Origin: UBA4615 sp046046245
Lineage (GTDB): Bacteria; Pseudomonadota; Gammaproteobacteria; Burkholderiales; Burkholderiaceae_E
Assembly: GCA_046046245.1 (NCBI GenBank)
Contig: JBJOKE010000001.1
Coordinates: forward strand, 1-48,881
Direction of reading: 5' to 3'
DNA: 48,881 bases
The notes beneath the pieces were generated by a model. The model ran no database searches and was not told the origin of the DNA. It saw only the letters and a list, made by a program, of their open reading frames with translations. A program made the translations under genes and the position numbers. How positions within the stretch are numbered: the stretch's first letter is position 1; every line of letters starts with the position of its first letter. Of the stretch, positions 24,783 through 34,055 are shown one piece after another.

Positions 24783-26278
24783 AGCGCCTGCTCGCACGGC
24801 TGCTGGTGCTCGCCCTGCTCGCGGGCGCGATCGGTTTCGCCGGACAGCGGTGGTACGCGCACCGCACCGGCATCGAGGGCTGGGCCGAGCGAACGACGCC
24901 CGTCCCGACACGCACGGTCACCGACGCGGCGCTGCGCGAGGCCTTCGCGCAGCGCGACGCCGCGGTGCCCGCGAAGGCCTACGAGGACGCCTTCCTCTAC
25001 CTGCTCGAGGGCTTCGTCAACTACCGCTCGCCGATGGGCGCCCGGGCGAACTGGCCCGGCACGCCGAGCAGCAACGGTCGCCGCAGCGACGGACTCGAGG
25101 GCTTCGCCCGCTTCTTCCCGCTCGCCGCCGCATGGCTCGCGTCGGGTCGTCCCGACGAGCTCGAGGTCGGCGGCCGCCGGGTCTCGCTGACGGCGATGCT
25201 GCGCGAAGGCCTGCTCGCCGGCACCGACCGCGACGGCCCGGAATACTGGGGCGTGATCACCTCCACCAGTCAGCGGCTGTTCGAGTCGGGCGACGTCGCC
25301 CTCGGCGTCTGGCTGACCCGCGACCGCATCTGGGCGCGGCTCGAGCGCGCCGAGAAGGACCGCGTCGCCGCGTGGCTGCGGCGCGCGCTCGCCGTGCACG
25401 CCTACGAGGGCAACTGGTCGCTGATCCCGGTGCTGGTCGAGCGCGTGCTGCTGTCGCTCGGCGAGGACGTCTGCTGCGATCAGATCGTCACCCAGCGCTT
25501 CTGGCGCGAGTTCAAGGCCCTGTCCCTCGGCGGCGGCTGGATCGCCGACGGTACGGCGGTGGACTACTACAACGCCTGGGCGATGCAGTACCTGATGTTC
25601 TGGATCGACCGCGTCGATCCGTCGTTCGATCCGGCGTTCATCCGCGACTCGAACCGCCAGATGGTCGGCTTCTACCAGTACATGCTGGGTCCGAAGGGGG
25701 CGCCGCTCTTCGGCCGCAGCGTCTGCTACCGGATGGCCGTCCCGGTGCCGCTGCTGGTCGCGCAGTCGATCTCGCCGGGCACGGTGTCCAAGGGCCGCGC
25801 GATGCGCGCGCTCGACGCGTCGTGGACCTACTTCGTCTCGTACGGCGCGACCCGCGACGGCGGCATCGTCCAGGGTTTCTGCGGCCCGGACCTCGCGCTG
25901 GTCAACGACTACACCGCGCCGGCGAGCTGCCTGTGGGGCGCACGCGGGCTGATCCTCGCGCTGGCGCTCGACCGCGAGCTCGGCCTGCTCGACGCGAAAC
26001 GCGAGCCCCTGCCGGTCGAGGAGGCCGACTTCAGCGTGCGCGAGCCGCACCTGAAGTGGCGGCTCGACGGCCGCAAGGCCACCGGCGAGATCGTGCTGAC
26101 GATCGAGGAGAACGCCGACAAGGACGTCCCGCCCGCGTTCCGGGCCTTCGGCGCGAAGAACGCGTTCAAGGAGTGGCTGTACCAGATGCCGGCCCGGCCG
26201 GCGAACCGGGCCGCGCTCTACGACGCGAAGCAGTACTCGACCGAGCAGGCGTTCACGCGCTGCGAGCCGGCTCGCTGA
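24779..26278 (+). CDS. DUF2264 domain protein with N-terminal membrane anchor
   Basis: A 499-residue protein with one N-terminal hydrophobic segment (LLARLLVLALLAGAIGFA) and a DUF2264 domain: NGRRSDGLEGFARFFPLAAAW, AGTDRDGPEYWG, and a later GGGWIADGTAVDYYNAWAMQY. DUF2264 has an alpha/alpha-barrel fold related to polysaccharide lyases and unsaturated glycoside hydrolases. It may trim or remodel the EPS outside the membrane. GTG 24779 is preceded by GGGGAGGG and overlaps the GMC stop. The 3' end overlaps the convergent glycosyltransferase gene by 26 bp. Confidence 0.8.
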   Translation: MKRLLARLLVLALLAGAIGFAGQRWYAHRTGIEGWAERTTPVPTRTVTDAALREAFAQRDAAVPAKAYEDAFLYLLEGFVNYRSPMGARANWPGTPSSNGRRSDGLEGFARFFPLAAAWLASGRPDELEVGGRRVSLTAMLREGLLAGTDRDGPEYWGVITSTSQRLFESGDVALGVWLTRDRIWARLERAEKDRVAAWLRRALAVHAYEGNWSLIPVLVERVLLSLGEDVCCDQIVTQRFWREFKALSLGGGWIADGTAVDYYNAWAMQYLMFWIDRVDPSFDPAFIRDSNRQMVGFYQYMLGPKGAPLFGRSVCYRMAVPVPLLVAQSISPGTVSKGRAMRALDASWTYFVSYGATRDGGIVQGFCGPDLALVNDYTAPASCLWGARGLILALALDRELGLLDAKREPLPVEEADFSVREPHLKWRLDGRKATGEIVLTIEENADKDVPPAFRAFGAKNAFKEWLYQMPARPANRAALYDAKQYSTEQAFTRCEPAR

Positions 26279-27497
26279 CGCGCGCGACGGCCGCGAGGCG
26301 CTCCGCGACCAGCGCGCCGAGCACGCGGTAGGCGCGGTGCCGGGCGACCCAGTGGCGACCCGCCTCGGCGCGGCGACGCGCCTCGGCCGGATCGGCGAGC
26401 GCCTCCAGCAGCGAGGCGGCGATGCCCTCGGCCGAGAACTCGCACAGCCAGCCGCCGCCGCTCTCGCGGACGACATGGGCCTGGTCGGGCTGGTCGTTGC
26501 AGACGACCGGCATCCCGCAGGCGAGGTACTCCACCGCCTTGGTCGGCGAGCCGACCTCGGTGAACGGCGAGCGCGGGATCTGCGAGACCCCGACGACCGC
26601 GTGCCGCGCGATCGCGAGCGCCTCGCGGAATCCCAGGCGGCCGGTGAAGTGGACGCAGTCCCCGGCGCCGGTCTCCTGCGCGTAGCGCGGCAGCCAGCCG
26701 ACATCGGTGGGCTCGTCCGCCTCGCCGATGACCAGCATCGTGAAGCCCGGCACGGTCTTCGCCACGATCCGTGCGGCGTCGACCAGCAGGTCGGGGCGCC
26801 GATAGCGGTCCAGCGTACCGAGATAGACCGCCATCGTCCGGCCGCGCAGCGCATCCGGCAGGGGCTCGGCCGGCGGCGGGACACCGTCGACGTCGACGCC
26901 CATCGGCACCGGCGTCACCCGCGCGTGACGCAGCGCGCCGCTCTCGCGCAGCGCCGCCTCCATCGCGATCGTCTGCACGAAGAGCCAGTCCGAGCGCGGC
27001 ACCAGCAGGTGCCTGAGCACGAGGAGGCCGAGCGTGCCGCGCAGGCGCAGCCAGGCCCGCCGCTTCGCGCCGATCCGGCCGTCCCGCTGCCGCGACAGCC
27101 ACAGGTGGTGCTCGGGCAGCGGATAGGACATCCAGTAGCAGAAGGGCACGCCCGCGAGCCGCGCGGCGACCCAGCCGATCGCGCCGAGCACGGGCTTGTC
27201 CCGCACCACCAGCGCGTCGTAGCCACCGCGCACGCGATGCAGCAGCGACAGCTGCTGGCGCAGGTCCGCGAGCATCGCCCGCAGCCGCGACGGAGCGTGC
27301 ACGAGGAACGATCGGCCGCCGCTCCAGGCGGGCGGCGGCCACGTGCCCTCGACCACCGCGACCAGGTCGACGTCGATGCCCGCACCGGGCAGCGACTCGC
27401 CGAACAGCACGCGGACGTCGGGACGGTAGGTGGGGTGGGACTCCGCGGTCGCGTAGAGCACGCGGAGTCGGCGCTGCGGCGCCGCGGCGACGCGCAT
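26253..27497 (-). CDS. Family 4 (GT-B) glycosyltransferase
   Basis: A 414-residue GT-B enzyme. The N-terminal domain starts LRVLYATAESHPTYRPDVRVLF; the C-terminal domain has VYLGTLDRYRRPDLLVDAARIV, GRLGFREALAIARHAVVGVSQIP and the SPTKAVEYLACGMPVVCN motif that binds the nucleotide diphosphate. It lies on the minus strand, downstream of the aldo/keto-reductase-like and Gfo/Idh genes, forming a three-gene leftward unit inside the EPS locus. Confidence 0.9.
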   Translation of the reverse strand: MRVAAAPQRRLRVLYATAESHPTYRPDVRVLFGESLPGAGIDVDLVAVVEGTWPPPAWSGGRSFLVHAPSRLRAMLADLRQQLSLLHRVRGGYDALVVRDKPVLGAIGWVAARLAGVPFCYWMSYPLPEHHLWLSRQRDGRIGAKRRAWLRLRGTLGLLVLRHLLVPRSDWLFVQTIAMEAALRESGALRHARVTPVPMGVDVDGVPPPAEPLPDALRGRTMAVYLGTLDRYRRPDLLVDAARIVAKTVPGFTMLVIGEADEPTDVGWLPRYAQETGAGDCVHFTGRLGFREALAIARHAVVGVSQIPRSPFTEVGSPTKAVEYLACGMPVVCNDQPDQAHVVRESGGGWLCEFSAEGIAASLLEALADPAEARRRAEAGRHWVARHRAYRVLGALVAERLAAVARVSEPARSA

Positions 27498-27516
27498 CAC
27501 GGGGACGGGCCCCGCG

Positions 27517-28449
27517 TCAGGCGATCGCGGCCAGCGGCGGCTGCGCGGGCGCGGAGCGCGGCCAGTGACGGTCGACGAGCTCGCGCGTGTTGCGGATGTT
27601 GCCGCGGCTCGACGCGCCGAACACGATCGACGCGATCTGGGGCTGCTCGCAGATCCACTGGATCGCCTCGTTCGACGGGATCGCGCCCGAGGCGAACACC
27701 GACATCGCGATCGCCCGGAACCGGCGGCGCTCGAGGGCGCGTGCGTAGGCCTCGAATCCGCCGCACATGCGGAAGCCGATCTTGTTGATGTTCGAGCAGA
27801 CGATCGGGTTCTCGATGCCGACCTCATCGAGCACGTCGAGCAGCATCGGCATGTTCATCGTGATGAAGCCCGGCTCCGCACCGTACCGGTCGCGCACGTG
27901 CTGCGCGAAGATGCGGAACGCCTCCTTGAACTTCAGCCCGAGCAGCAGGTCGACCACCACGTTCTGCAGGAAGATCACCGGGGTGTTCAGCCCCTGGAAC
28001 ATCTTCATCTCGGCGTCGACCAGCAGCGTGGTCAGGCCTTCGATGTCCTTCTTCGCGAGCGACATCCCACCGCGGATCGCGGCGTCGAACAGACCCTCGC
28101 TCGGCAGGAACTTCCTCACCGCACCGAGCATCCCGTGCTCGGTCACCGCGTTCGCGTACTTGTGCGCGTACGGCATGCACGGATAGAAGAGATAGTCGGC
28201 GTAGCGCTCGGGATTCGCGCGCATGTGGTCGCAGACCTCGGCGATCCGGTCGTGCGTCGTGCACATGAAGGTCCGGATCCCTTCGGCGTGTGCGATGTCG
28301 AGCACGTCGATGATGGCGCTCGTGTCCTGGAAGCGCATGGACTGAGCACGCGCCTTCTCCTCGGACATGTGGTTCACGCCGAAGAACTGGTTGTCGCCGA
28401 AGAGGAGTCGATCCATGTCGTGTGGCTGCCGGAGGAGGTTCGGAGGCAT
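27517..28449 (-). CDS. Aldo/keto-reductase-like TIM-barrel protein
   Basis: A 310-residue protein. RLLFGDNQFFGVNHMSEEKA near the start and the C-terminal IASIVFGASSRGNIRNTREL recall aldo/keto reductases, with TIM-barrel-like strand spacing between. I do not see a clear Asp-Tyr-Lys-His catalytic tetrad, so oxidoreductase activity is uncertain. ATG 28449 is 12 bp after the Gfo/Idh stop; ATG 28416 (MDRLLFGDN) is an alternative start. It is probably co-transcribed with its neighbours. Confidence 0.65.
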   Translation of the reverse strand: MPPNLLRQPHDMDRLLFGDNQFFGVNHMSEEKARAQSMRFQDTSAIIDVLDIAHAEGIRTFMCTTHDRIAEVCDHMRANPERYADYLFYPCMPYAHKYANAVTEHGMLGAVRKFLPSEGLFDAAIRGGMSLAKKDIEGLTTLLVDAEMKMFQGLNTPVIFLQNVVVDLLLGLKFKEAFRIFAQHVRDRYGAEPGFITMNMPMLLDVLDEVGIENPIVCSNINKIGFRMCGGFEAYARALERRRFRAIAMSVFASGAIPSNEAIQWICEQPQIASIVFGASSRGNIRNTRELVDRHWPRSAPAQPPLAAIA

Positions 28450-28461
28450 CGGGACTGCGGG

Positions 28462-29547
28462 TCAGCGCGAGAGGACCGACCACAGGCCGCGCTTGCGGGC
28501 GGCCGGAGCGGGCTCCTTCGAGACGGCGCCGCGTCCTTCGGCGTCGGCGATGATCGCGGCGATGGCCGCGTCGGTCAGGGCTGCGCTTCGGAACGAGTTG
28601 ACGTTGTCGGCGGCGCCCGCCTTGATGCGCTGGACGAAGTAGTCGAGCTGGGCCGAATACTCCTCGCCGCGGATGTAGAACCACACCGGCGGCGTCATGT
28701 CGGTGGTGTAGCGGACGTTCCAGCCATGCCGGTAACCCTCCGGCAGCGGGGCCTCGTCGCGCAGGAACACCTGGCACTCCTGGCGGTCCGCGTAGATGCG
28801 GCCCAGCGTGCCCCAGATCGTCACGCGCGTGGTCATCTTGCGGAACGACTCGTCGCTCCAGTTGACCGACAGCTGGGCGGTCCGGCCGTCTTCGAAGTAC
28901 AGCGTCGAGTAGACCTCGTCGTCGGTGTCGCGCGAGAAGATCTTGCCGAGCACGCTGCCGCCCACGCCGCGATGCTCGCCGAAGTACCAGTTCACCAGGT
29001 TCAGCGGGTGCGCGGCATAGTCGTAGAGGCAGCCGCCGCCCTCGGTCCGCTGCGTGCGCCACGTCGAGCCCTTCGGACGCAGCACCACCGGCCCGTAGGC
29101 CTCGGCCTTGATGTGCGAGACCTCGCCGATGATGCCGGCGTCGAGCAGACGCTTCACCTCCTGGAAGGCCGCGACGAAGCGGTTGTGGTAGCCCACCTGG
29201 TTGACCAGGCCGCGCGACTCGGCCAGCGCCGCGAGACGGTCGCCGTCGGCCGGGTCGAGCACGAAGGGCTTCTCGCAGAACACGTGCAGGCCGCGCTCGA
29301 GCGCCTTGGTGACCATGTCGGCGTGGAAACGCGACGGCGTGGCGATCAGCACCGCGTCGAGCGGCGCTTCGCGCAGCATCGTGTCGTAGTCGGCGTAGGT
29401 GACGATGCCCGTGTACTTGCCGAGCACGTCGAGCACGTACGTGGCCGGGTCGCACACCGCCGTGACCTGGACGTCAGGATGCGCGTTGATCATCGCGTGA
29501 TGGGACAGTCCCATCTTGCCGAGTCCGACGACGCCGACCTTGATCAT
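28462..29547 (-). CDS. Gfo/Idh/MocA-family oxidoreductase
   Basis: A 361-residue NAD(P)-dependent sugar dehydrogenase-like protein. The Rossmann motif is VGVVGLGKMGLSHHAMI, the active-site motif is VFCEKPFVLD, and GGGCLYDYAAHPLNLVNWYFG is the usual His/Asp-bearing segment. Members oxidise or reduce sugar nucleotides, for example at C3. It is the first gene of a leftward unit. ATG 29547 has GGAG 9 nt upstream; the longer open frame to 29871 has a non-coding look. Confidence 0.9.
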   Translation of the reverse strand: MIKVGVVGLGKMGLSHHAMINAHPDVQVTAVCDPATYVLDVLGKYTGIVTYADYDTMLREAPLDAVLIATPSRFHADMVTKALERGLHVFCEKPFVLDPADGDRLAALAESRGLVNQVGYHNRFVAAFQEVKRLLDAGIIGEVSHIKAEAYGPVVLRPKGSTWRTQRTEGGGCLYDYAAHPLNLVNWYFGEHRGVGGSVLGKIFSRDTDDEVYSTLYFEDGRTAQLSVNWSDESFRKMTTRVTIWGTLGRIYADRQECQVFLRDEAPLPEGYRHGWNVRYTTDMTPPVWFYIRGEEYSAQLDYFVQRIKAGAADNVNSFRSAALTDAAIAAIIADAEGRGAVSKEPAPAARKRGLWSVLSR

Positions 29548-29848
29548 CTGCTGAACTCCGAGGAAAGGGCTGCGGTCTGGCGCCGCAACCGCCGTATTGT
29601 GCCTCGGCACCGTCCGGACACACGTGCCGAACCGCACAGGGGCGGCTCGGCGGACCGGCCGCGGCGGACCGGGAGCCGGCCGCGTGGCCGGGCCGGTCCG
29701 CGCGGCCCGCCCGCGGCGCCGACCCGACGGTCCCGACCGCTCGTCGGACCATGCCGTGCGCGTCTCGCGGGTCCCACGGGCCGGGTCCCGCGCTGGCGTA
29801 CCCTTGCCGACACGCGGCGGTCCGGCGCCGCCGCCACGACCCGCCCCG
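29548..29848. other. Divergent intergenic region inside the EPS locus
   Basis: About 300 bp between the leftward Gfo/Idh gene and the rightward GT4 gene, so it should hold both promoters. TATTGT (29595-29600) is a weak rightward -10 candidate. The rest is extremely GC-rich with no clear hexamers or ribosome site before ATG 29849. Confidence 0.35.
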
Positions 29849-31072
29849 ATGCCCCGACTGCTCAACATCAACAGCTATCACTACCGTCGCGGCGGAGCCG
29901 ACGTCGTCTACCTCGAGCACGCGCGCCTGTTCGAGTCGCTCGGCTGGGACTGCTCCTACTTCGCGATGCATCATCCGAGCAACCTCGACTGCCCGGACAG
30001 CCGCTACTTCGTCGACGAGATCCAGATCGGCCACGACTACTCGCCGATCGAGAAGGCGATCAAGGCGACGCAGGTGATCTACTCGTTCGAGGCCCAGCGC
30101 AAGCTGCGTCGCCTGATCGCGGACAAGCGTCCCGACGTGGCGCACGCGCACAACATCTATCACCACCTGTCGCCCTCGATCCTGCCCGAGCTGAAACGGG
30201 CCGGCATTCCGACGGTCCTGACGGCCCACGACGTCAAGCTGGCCTGTCCGAACAACAAGATGCTGGCCAACGGCCGCATCTGCGAGGCCTGTCGCGGCCA
30301 CCGCTACGACCACGTCGTGCGCCAGCGCTGCGTGCACGGCTCGGTCGCGGCGAGTGCGGTGATCGCGATGGAGGCGGCGGTCAACGCCGCGCTCGGCACC
30401 TGGCGCAAGCACATCGACCGCATCGTCGTGCCCAGCCGCTTCCTGATCGACAAGCTCGCCGAATGGGGCTGGCCGCGCGATCGCTTCACCTACATCCCGA
30501 ACTATGTCGACGCCCGGTCGCTCGAGCCGCGCTTCGCGCCGGGCGACTACCTGGTCTACTTCGGCCGGCTGTCCGTCGAGAAGGGACTGCCCACGGTGGT
30601 CGCCGCCGCGGCCGAGTCCGGCGCGAAGGTGGTGCTCGTGGGCACCGGCCCGATCGAGGACGCGCTGCGCGAGACCGTCGCACGGACCGGCGCGCAGGTC
30701 GAGTTCGCCGGCTACCGGACCGGCGAGGCGCTGCACCGGCTGGTCCGCGAGAGCCGCGCGTCGATCCTCGCGAGCGAGTGGTACGAGAACGCGCCGCTGG
30801 GCGTGCTCGAGAGCTTCGCGATGGGCAAGCCGGTGATCGGCGCCCGGATCGGCGGCATCCCCGAGATGGTGCGCGATGGCGAGACCGGCTGGCTCTTCGA
30901 GAGCGGACGCGTCGACGAGCTCGCGGCCCGGATGCGGACCGCCCGGGACACCCCGGACGCCGGGATCGAGACCATGGGGCGGGCCGCCCGCGCCGACGTC
31001 GAGGCGCGCTACGCCCGCGAGCGCTACGTCGAGTCGATGCGCGCCTTGTATCATGACCTAGGGGTCGCCTGA
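29849..31072 (+). CDS. Family 4 (GT-B) glycosyltransferase
   Basis: A 407-residue GT4 enzyme. The N-terminal GGADVVYLEHARLFESLGW donor/acceptor loop, a central PTVLTAHDVKLACPNNKML followed by cysteine-bearing CEACRGHRY, and the C-terminal VYFGRLSVEKGLPTVV, ASEWYENAPLGVLESFAMGKPVIG motif are typical. The Cys-containing segment (ICEACRG, RQRCVHG) occurs in a subset of EPS GT4 proteins. It is the first gene of a rightward run to the Wzy-like gene. Confidence 0.92.
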   Translation: MPRLLNINSYHYRRGGADVVYLEHARLFESLGWDCSYFAMHHPSNLDCPDSRYFVDEIQIGHDYSPIEKAIKATQVIYSFEAQRKLRRLIADKRPDVAHAHNIYHHLSPSILPELKRAGIPTVLTAHDVKLACPNNKMLANGRICEACRGHRYDHVVRQRCVHGSVAASAVIAMEAAVNAALGTWRKHIDRIVVPSRFLIDKLAEWGWPRDRFTYIPNYVDARSLEPRFAPGDYLVYFGRLSVEKGLPTVVAAAAESGAKVVLVGTGPIEDALRETVARTGAQVEFAGYRTGEALHRLVRESRASILASEWYENAPLGVLESFAMGKPVIGARIGGIPEMVRDGETGWLFESGRVDELAARMRTARDTPDAGIETMGRAARADVEARYARERYVESMRALYHDLGVA

Positions 31073-31140
31073 CCCCGACCGCCTGCGCGGCTGCCCGGCG
31101 CGCCACCGGGCGCGCACGACGACCCACCCCCCGACCATCG

Positions 31141-32292
31141 ATGACCGACTCCGCCCGTCCCCTCCGGATCGCAACGTTCACGTTCCGTTCGATTCCCCAG
31201 CGGCCCGGCTGCGCCGGCGTCGACAAGGTGTCCGTCGAGCTCTACACCCGCCTCGCCGCGCGGGGCCACTCGGTCACCGCGTACAACCGGCTGTTCCCGG
31301 GGGAGCAGCCGATCGGTACCGAGTACAGGGGCATCGTCACCAGGAACTTCTATACGCCTACCCGAAGGAAGGGGTTCGATTCGATCATCCACTCCTTCAA
31401 GGTGTGCTGGGACATCATCACCCGCAACACCGCCGACGTGGTCCACATCCACAACACCGGCAACAGTCCGTTCGGCCTGCTGCTGCGGCTGTTCGGCAAG
31501 AAGGTGGTCCTGAGCCAGGACGGCGTCGACTGGCAGCGCGGCAAGTGGCCCTGGTACGGCCGGCTGTACCTGTGGCTGACGGTGTTCGTGACCGCCTACG
31601 CGCCGCACCGTATCGTCTTCGACAGCATCTTCTACAAGGCGGACTTCGAGAAACGGTTCCGGCGCACCTACGACTTCGTCGCCTGGGGCTCGGAGGTCCG
31701 CGAGGACAACCTCGACGAGTCGGTGCTGCAGGAGCTCGGCGTCGAGAAGGGCGGCTACTTCCTCTTCGTCGGCCGCTTCATCCCGGACAAGGGCCTGCAC
31801 TACCTGGTCCCGGCCTTCCAGTCGGTGAAGACCGACAAGAAGCTGCTGCTGGTGGGCGGTGCGCCGAACCCGTCGAGATACGAGGTCGAGCTCGGCGAGC
31901 TGGCCGCGAAGGATCCGCGGATCGTGATCCCGGGCTTCATCTTCGGGCCGAAGCTGTTCGCACTGATGAAGCACGCCTACACCTACGTGCAGCCCTCGGA
32001 CATCGAAGGCCTGTCGCCGGTGGTGCTCGAGAACATGGGTCTGGGCGTGCCGATCATCTCCAGCGACATCCCCGAGAATGCGTTCGTGGTCGGGGACACC
32101 GCCGTGCTGTTCAAGCGTGGTGACACCGCCGACCTCGCTGCCAAGCTCGAGCAGGCGCTCGCCGATCCCGAGGGCATGCGCCGGCTGGGCGATGCCGCGC
32201 GGGCCCGCGCCCGCGAGAACTTCAGCTGGGACGCCTGCGCGACCGGGTACGAGCGCGTGTTCCGCGAGCTCGTCGACGGCCGCCGCGCCTGA
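31141..32292 (+). CDS. Family 4 (GT-B) glycosyltransferase
   Basis: A 383-residue GT4 enzyme: N-terminal GCAGVDKVSVELYTRLAARGH, then ADVVHIHNTGNSPFGLLLRL and SQDGVDWQRGKW, C-terminal LFVGRFIPDKGLHYLVPAF and QPSDIEGLSPVVLENMGLGVP. The DGVDWxR segment resembles rhamnosyl- and related transferases of the same family, but the donor is not assignable. It lies 68 bp after the preceding GT4 gene. Confidence 0.92.
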   Translation: MTDSARPLRIATFTFRSIPQRPGCAGVDKVSVELYTRLAARGHSVTAYNRLFPGEQPIGTEYRGIVTRNFYTPTRRKGFDSIIHSFKVCWDIITRNTADVVHIHNTGNSPFGLLLRLFGKKVVLSQDGVDWQRGKWPWYGRLYLWLTVFVTAYAPHRIVFDSIFYKADFEKRFRRTYDFVAWGSEVREDNLDESVLQELGVEKGGYFLFVGRFIPDKGLHYLVPAFQSVKTDKKLLLVGGAPNPSRYEVELGELAAKDPRIVIPGFIFGPKLFALMKHAYTYVQPSDIEGLSPVVLENMGLGVPIISSDIPENAFVVGDTAVLFKRGDTADLAAKLEQALADPEGMRRLGDAARARARENFSWDACATGYERVFRELVDGRRA

Positions 32293-32340
32293 CCGGCCGC
32301 GCCCGCCCGGGCGCGACTGCCCCGGCGCGACCGCTTCGCG

Positions 32341-32369
32341 TTGTCAAGGGCGGGGCGCGATGCCACAAT
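32341..32369 (+). promoter_or_regulatory. Sigma-70-like promoter before the chain-length gene
   Basis: TTGTCA (32341-32346, five of six) and CACAAT (32364-32369, four of six) are 17 bp apart, the optimal spacing. Transcription would start near 32376, giving a leader of about 225 nt before the epsF-like ATG. This is the best-formed two-hexamer promoter in the EPS locus. Confidence 0.55.
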
Positions 32370-32599
32370 CGACACGAGTGGAGTCGCGGGCGCCGGCCCG
32401 CGCGGGCGCCGGCCGCAGTGGTTCGGGACGCCCTCCGACCCCCGGTCTGGCGTTGCACGCCGCCCGTTTGTAGGCGACCGGAGACTTTGTTCCTCGTCCG
32501 CTCTCCCGGAGGCGGCACACTTCGGTCGGTACGTTGCTGGCGGCTCGGGCCGGCCCCGCGGGGTCGGGCGAGAGGCTCATTCACGGAAGGAAGCGTTCG
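32370..32599 (+). other. Long untranslated leader of the chain-length gene
   Basis: This stretch between the putative promoter and ATG 32600 has no convincing gene. A 13-bp direct repeat (GCGGGCGCCGGCC at 32386-32398 and 32402-32414), with internal GGCGCC symmetry, could fold into a strong hairpin near the 5' end. No JUMPStart/ops sequence is seen. Confidence 0.35.
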
Positions 32600-34018
32600 A
32601 TGGTGTTCAGTCAACTCCTGCGGGTCCTCCGCGCCCGGATCTGGATCGCCCTGTTCGTGCTGCTGGCGGTGGTCGGCACGGCGATCGCGGTCAGCCTGCT
32701 GATGCCCAAGCGCTACACCGCGAACACGGTCATGGTCGTCGACTTCCCGGCGAACGATCCGGTCCTCGGCAGCGCGGCCTACATGCAGGGCACGATCAGC
32801 TCGTTCCTGTCGACCCAGGTGGACATCATCCGCAGCGAGCGCGTGATCAAGCGGGCGCTCGCCCAGCTGAAGCTCGAGGACGATCCCGTCGTCAAGCAGC
32901 AGTGGCTCGACAAGACCGGCGGCAAGGGCGTGATCCAGGGCTGGATCATCGGCTTCATCCTCGACAACCTTCGCGTCGAGCCGTCGCGCGAGGGGGCGGG
33001 CATCACGCTGTCGATCGAGGCCTGGACGCCCCAGCTCGCCGCCGAGATCGCCAACGGCATCACCCAGGCCTACGTGCAGACCACGCTCGACATGAAGACC
33101 GAGCCGGCACGCCAGTACGCCGCCGCCTTCGAGGAGCAGGCCCGCCAGTACCGCGATCAGATCGCCCAGTCGCAGGCACGCCTGTCGGCCTTCCAGCAGC
33201 AGAGCGGCATCATCGCGAGCGACGAGCGCTTCGACGTCGAGAACACGCGGCTGCAGGAACTGTCGTCGCAGCTGGTCGCCTTGCAGGGCGCGACGCTGGA
33301 GTCGCGCTCGCGGACCGCGGCGGTCCGCAGCGGCGCGACGATGCCCGAGGTCGTCGCCAGCCCGCTGGTCAACGGCCTGAAGACCGACATCAGCCGCGTC
33401 GAGCAGCGCCTCGACGAGCAGGGCGCGCGGCTCGGACCGAACCACCCGCAGTACGTCGCCACGCAGGCCGAGCTGAACGCGCTGAAGCTGCGCCTGGAGG
33501 CCGAGACCGAGAAGGTCGTCAGCAGCATCCGGACCGGCGGGGAGATCAACGACCAGCGCGAGTCGCAGCTGCGCGGGGCGCTCGAGGCGCAGCGCGCCAA
33601 GGTGCTCGCGCTCAAGAAGCAGCGGGACCAGCTCGCGGTGTACCAGCGCGAGGTCGACAGCGCCCAGCGCGCGCTCGAGCTGCTGCAGCAGCGCGCCACC
33701 GCCACCACGGTCGAGAGCCGCTCGCGCCAGTCGAACGTGAACGTGGTCTCGAGCGCGTTCGCGCCGGATCGGCCGAGCCGTCCGAACGCGCCGCTCAACA
33801 TCGCGATCGGCCTGTTCTTCGGGACCGTGCTCGCGATCATCGCAGCGATCACGCTCGAGGCGGTGCAGCGTCCGATCCGCAACTCCGACGACCTGCTCGA
33901 CGCGACCGGCGTGCCGATCCTCGCGGTGCTGCCGCCCGCGAACTCGAAACGGCCGCAGCGCCTGATCGGCGAGACAGGCCCCTCGGTCGGGCCGAACCTG
34001 CGGCTCGGCAACGGCTGA
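32600..34018 (+). CDS. epsF: Chain-length determinant protein (EpsF/Wzz-like)
   Basis: A 472-residue polysaccharide co-polymerase. It has a membrane helix near each end (about 15-35 and 398-418), an RYTANTVMVVDFPANDPVLG segment after the first helix, and a long periplasmic coiled-coil-rich middle (AFEEQARQYRDQIAQSQARL; YQREVDSAQRALELLQQR). A Pro-rich stretch (APDRPSRPNAPL) before the second helix is typical of Wzz proteins. It sets EPS chain length with the partner kinase encoded next. GGAAGGAAG precedes the ATG. Confidence 0.92.
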   Translation: MVFSQLLRVLRARIWIALFVLLAVVGTAIAVSLLMPKRYTANTVMVVDFPANDPVLGSAAYMQGTISSFLSTQVDIIRSERVIKRALAQLKLEDDPVVKQQWLDKTGGKGVIQGWIIGFILDNLRVEPSREGAGITLSIEAWTPQLAAEIANGITQAYVQTTLDMKTEPARQYAAAFEEQARQYRDQIAQSQARLSAFQQQSGIIASDERFDVENTRLQELSSQLVALQGATLESRSRTAAVRSGATMPEVVASPLVNGLKTDISRVEQRLDEQGARLGPNHPQYVATQAELNALKLRLEAETEKVVSSIRTGGEINDQRESQLRGALEAQRAKVLALKKQRDQLAVYQREVDSAQRALELLQQRATATTVESRSRQSNVNVVSSAFAPDRPSRPNAPLNIAIGLFFGTVLAIIAAITLEAVQRPIRNSDDLLDATGVPILAVLPPANSKRPQRLIGETGPSVGPNLRLGNG

Positions 34019-34055
34019 CGCCGGACACGTCCCGACCTCCTCCCCGAGACACGAC

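Noticed and set aside
24212..26884. An 890-codon minus-strand frame over the GMC and DUF2264 genes
   Set aside because: It is antisense to two well-supported genes and its composition is that of a shadow frame.
27565..31056. A 1163-codon plus-strand open frame
   Set aside because: It runs antisense to the aldo/keto-reductase-like and Gfo/Idh genes and then out of frame through the GT4 gene. Its Arg/His/Asp-rich translation is the usual shadow of high-GC coding DNA.
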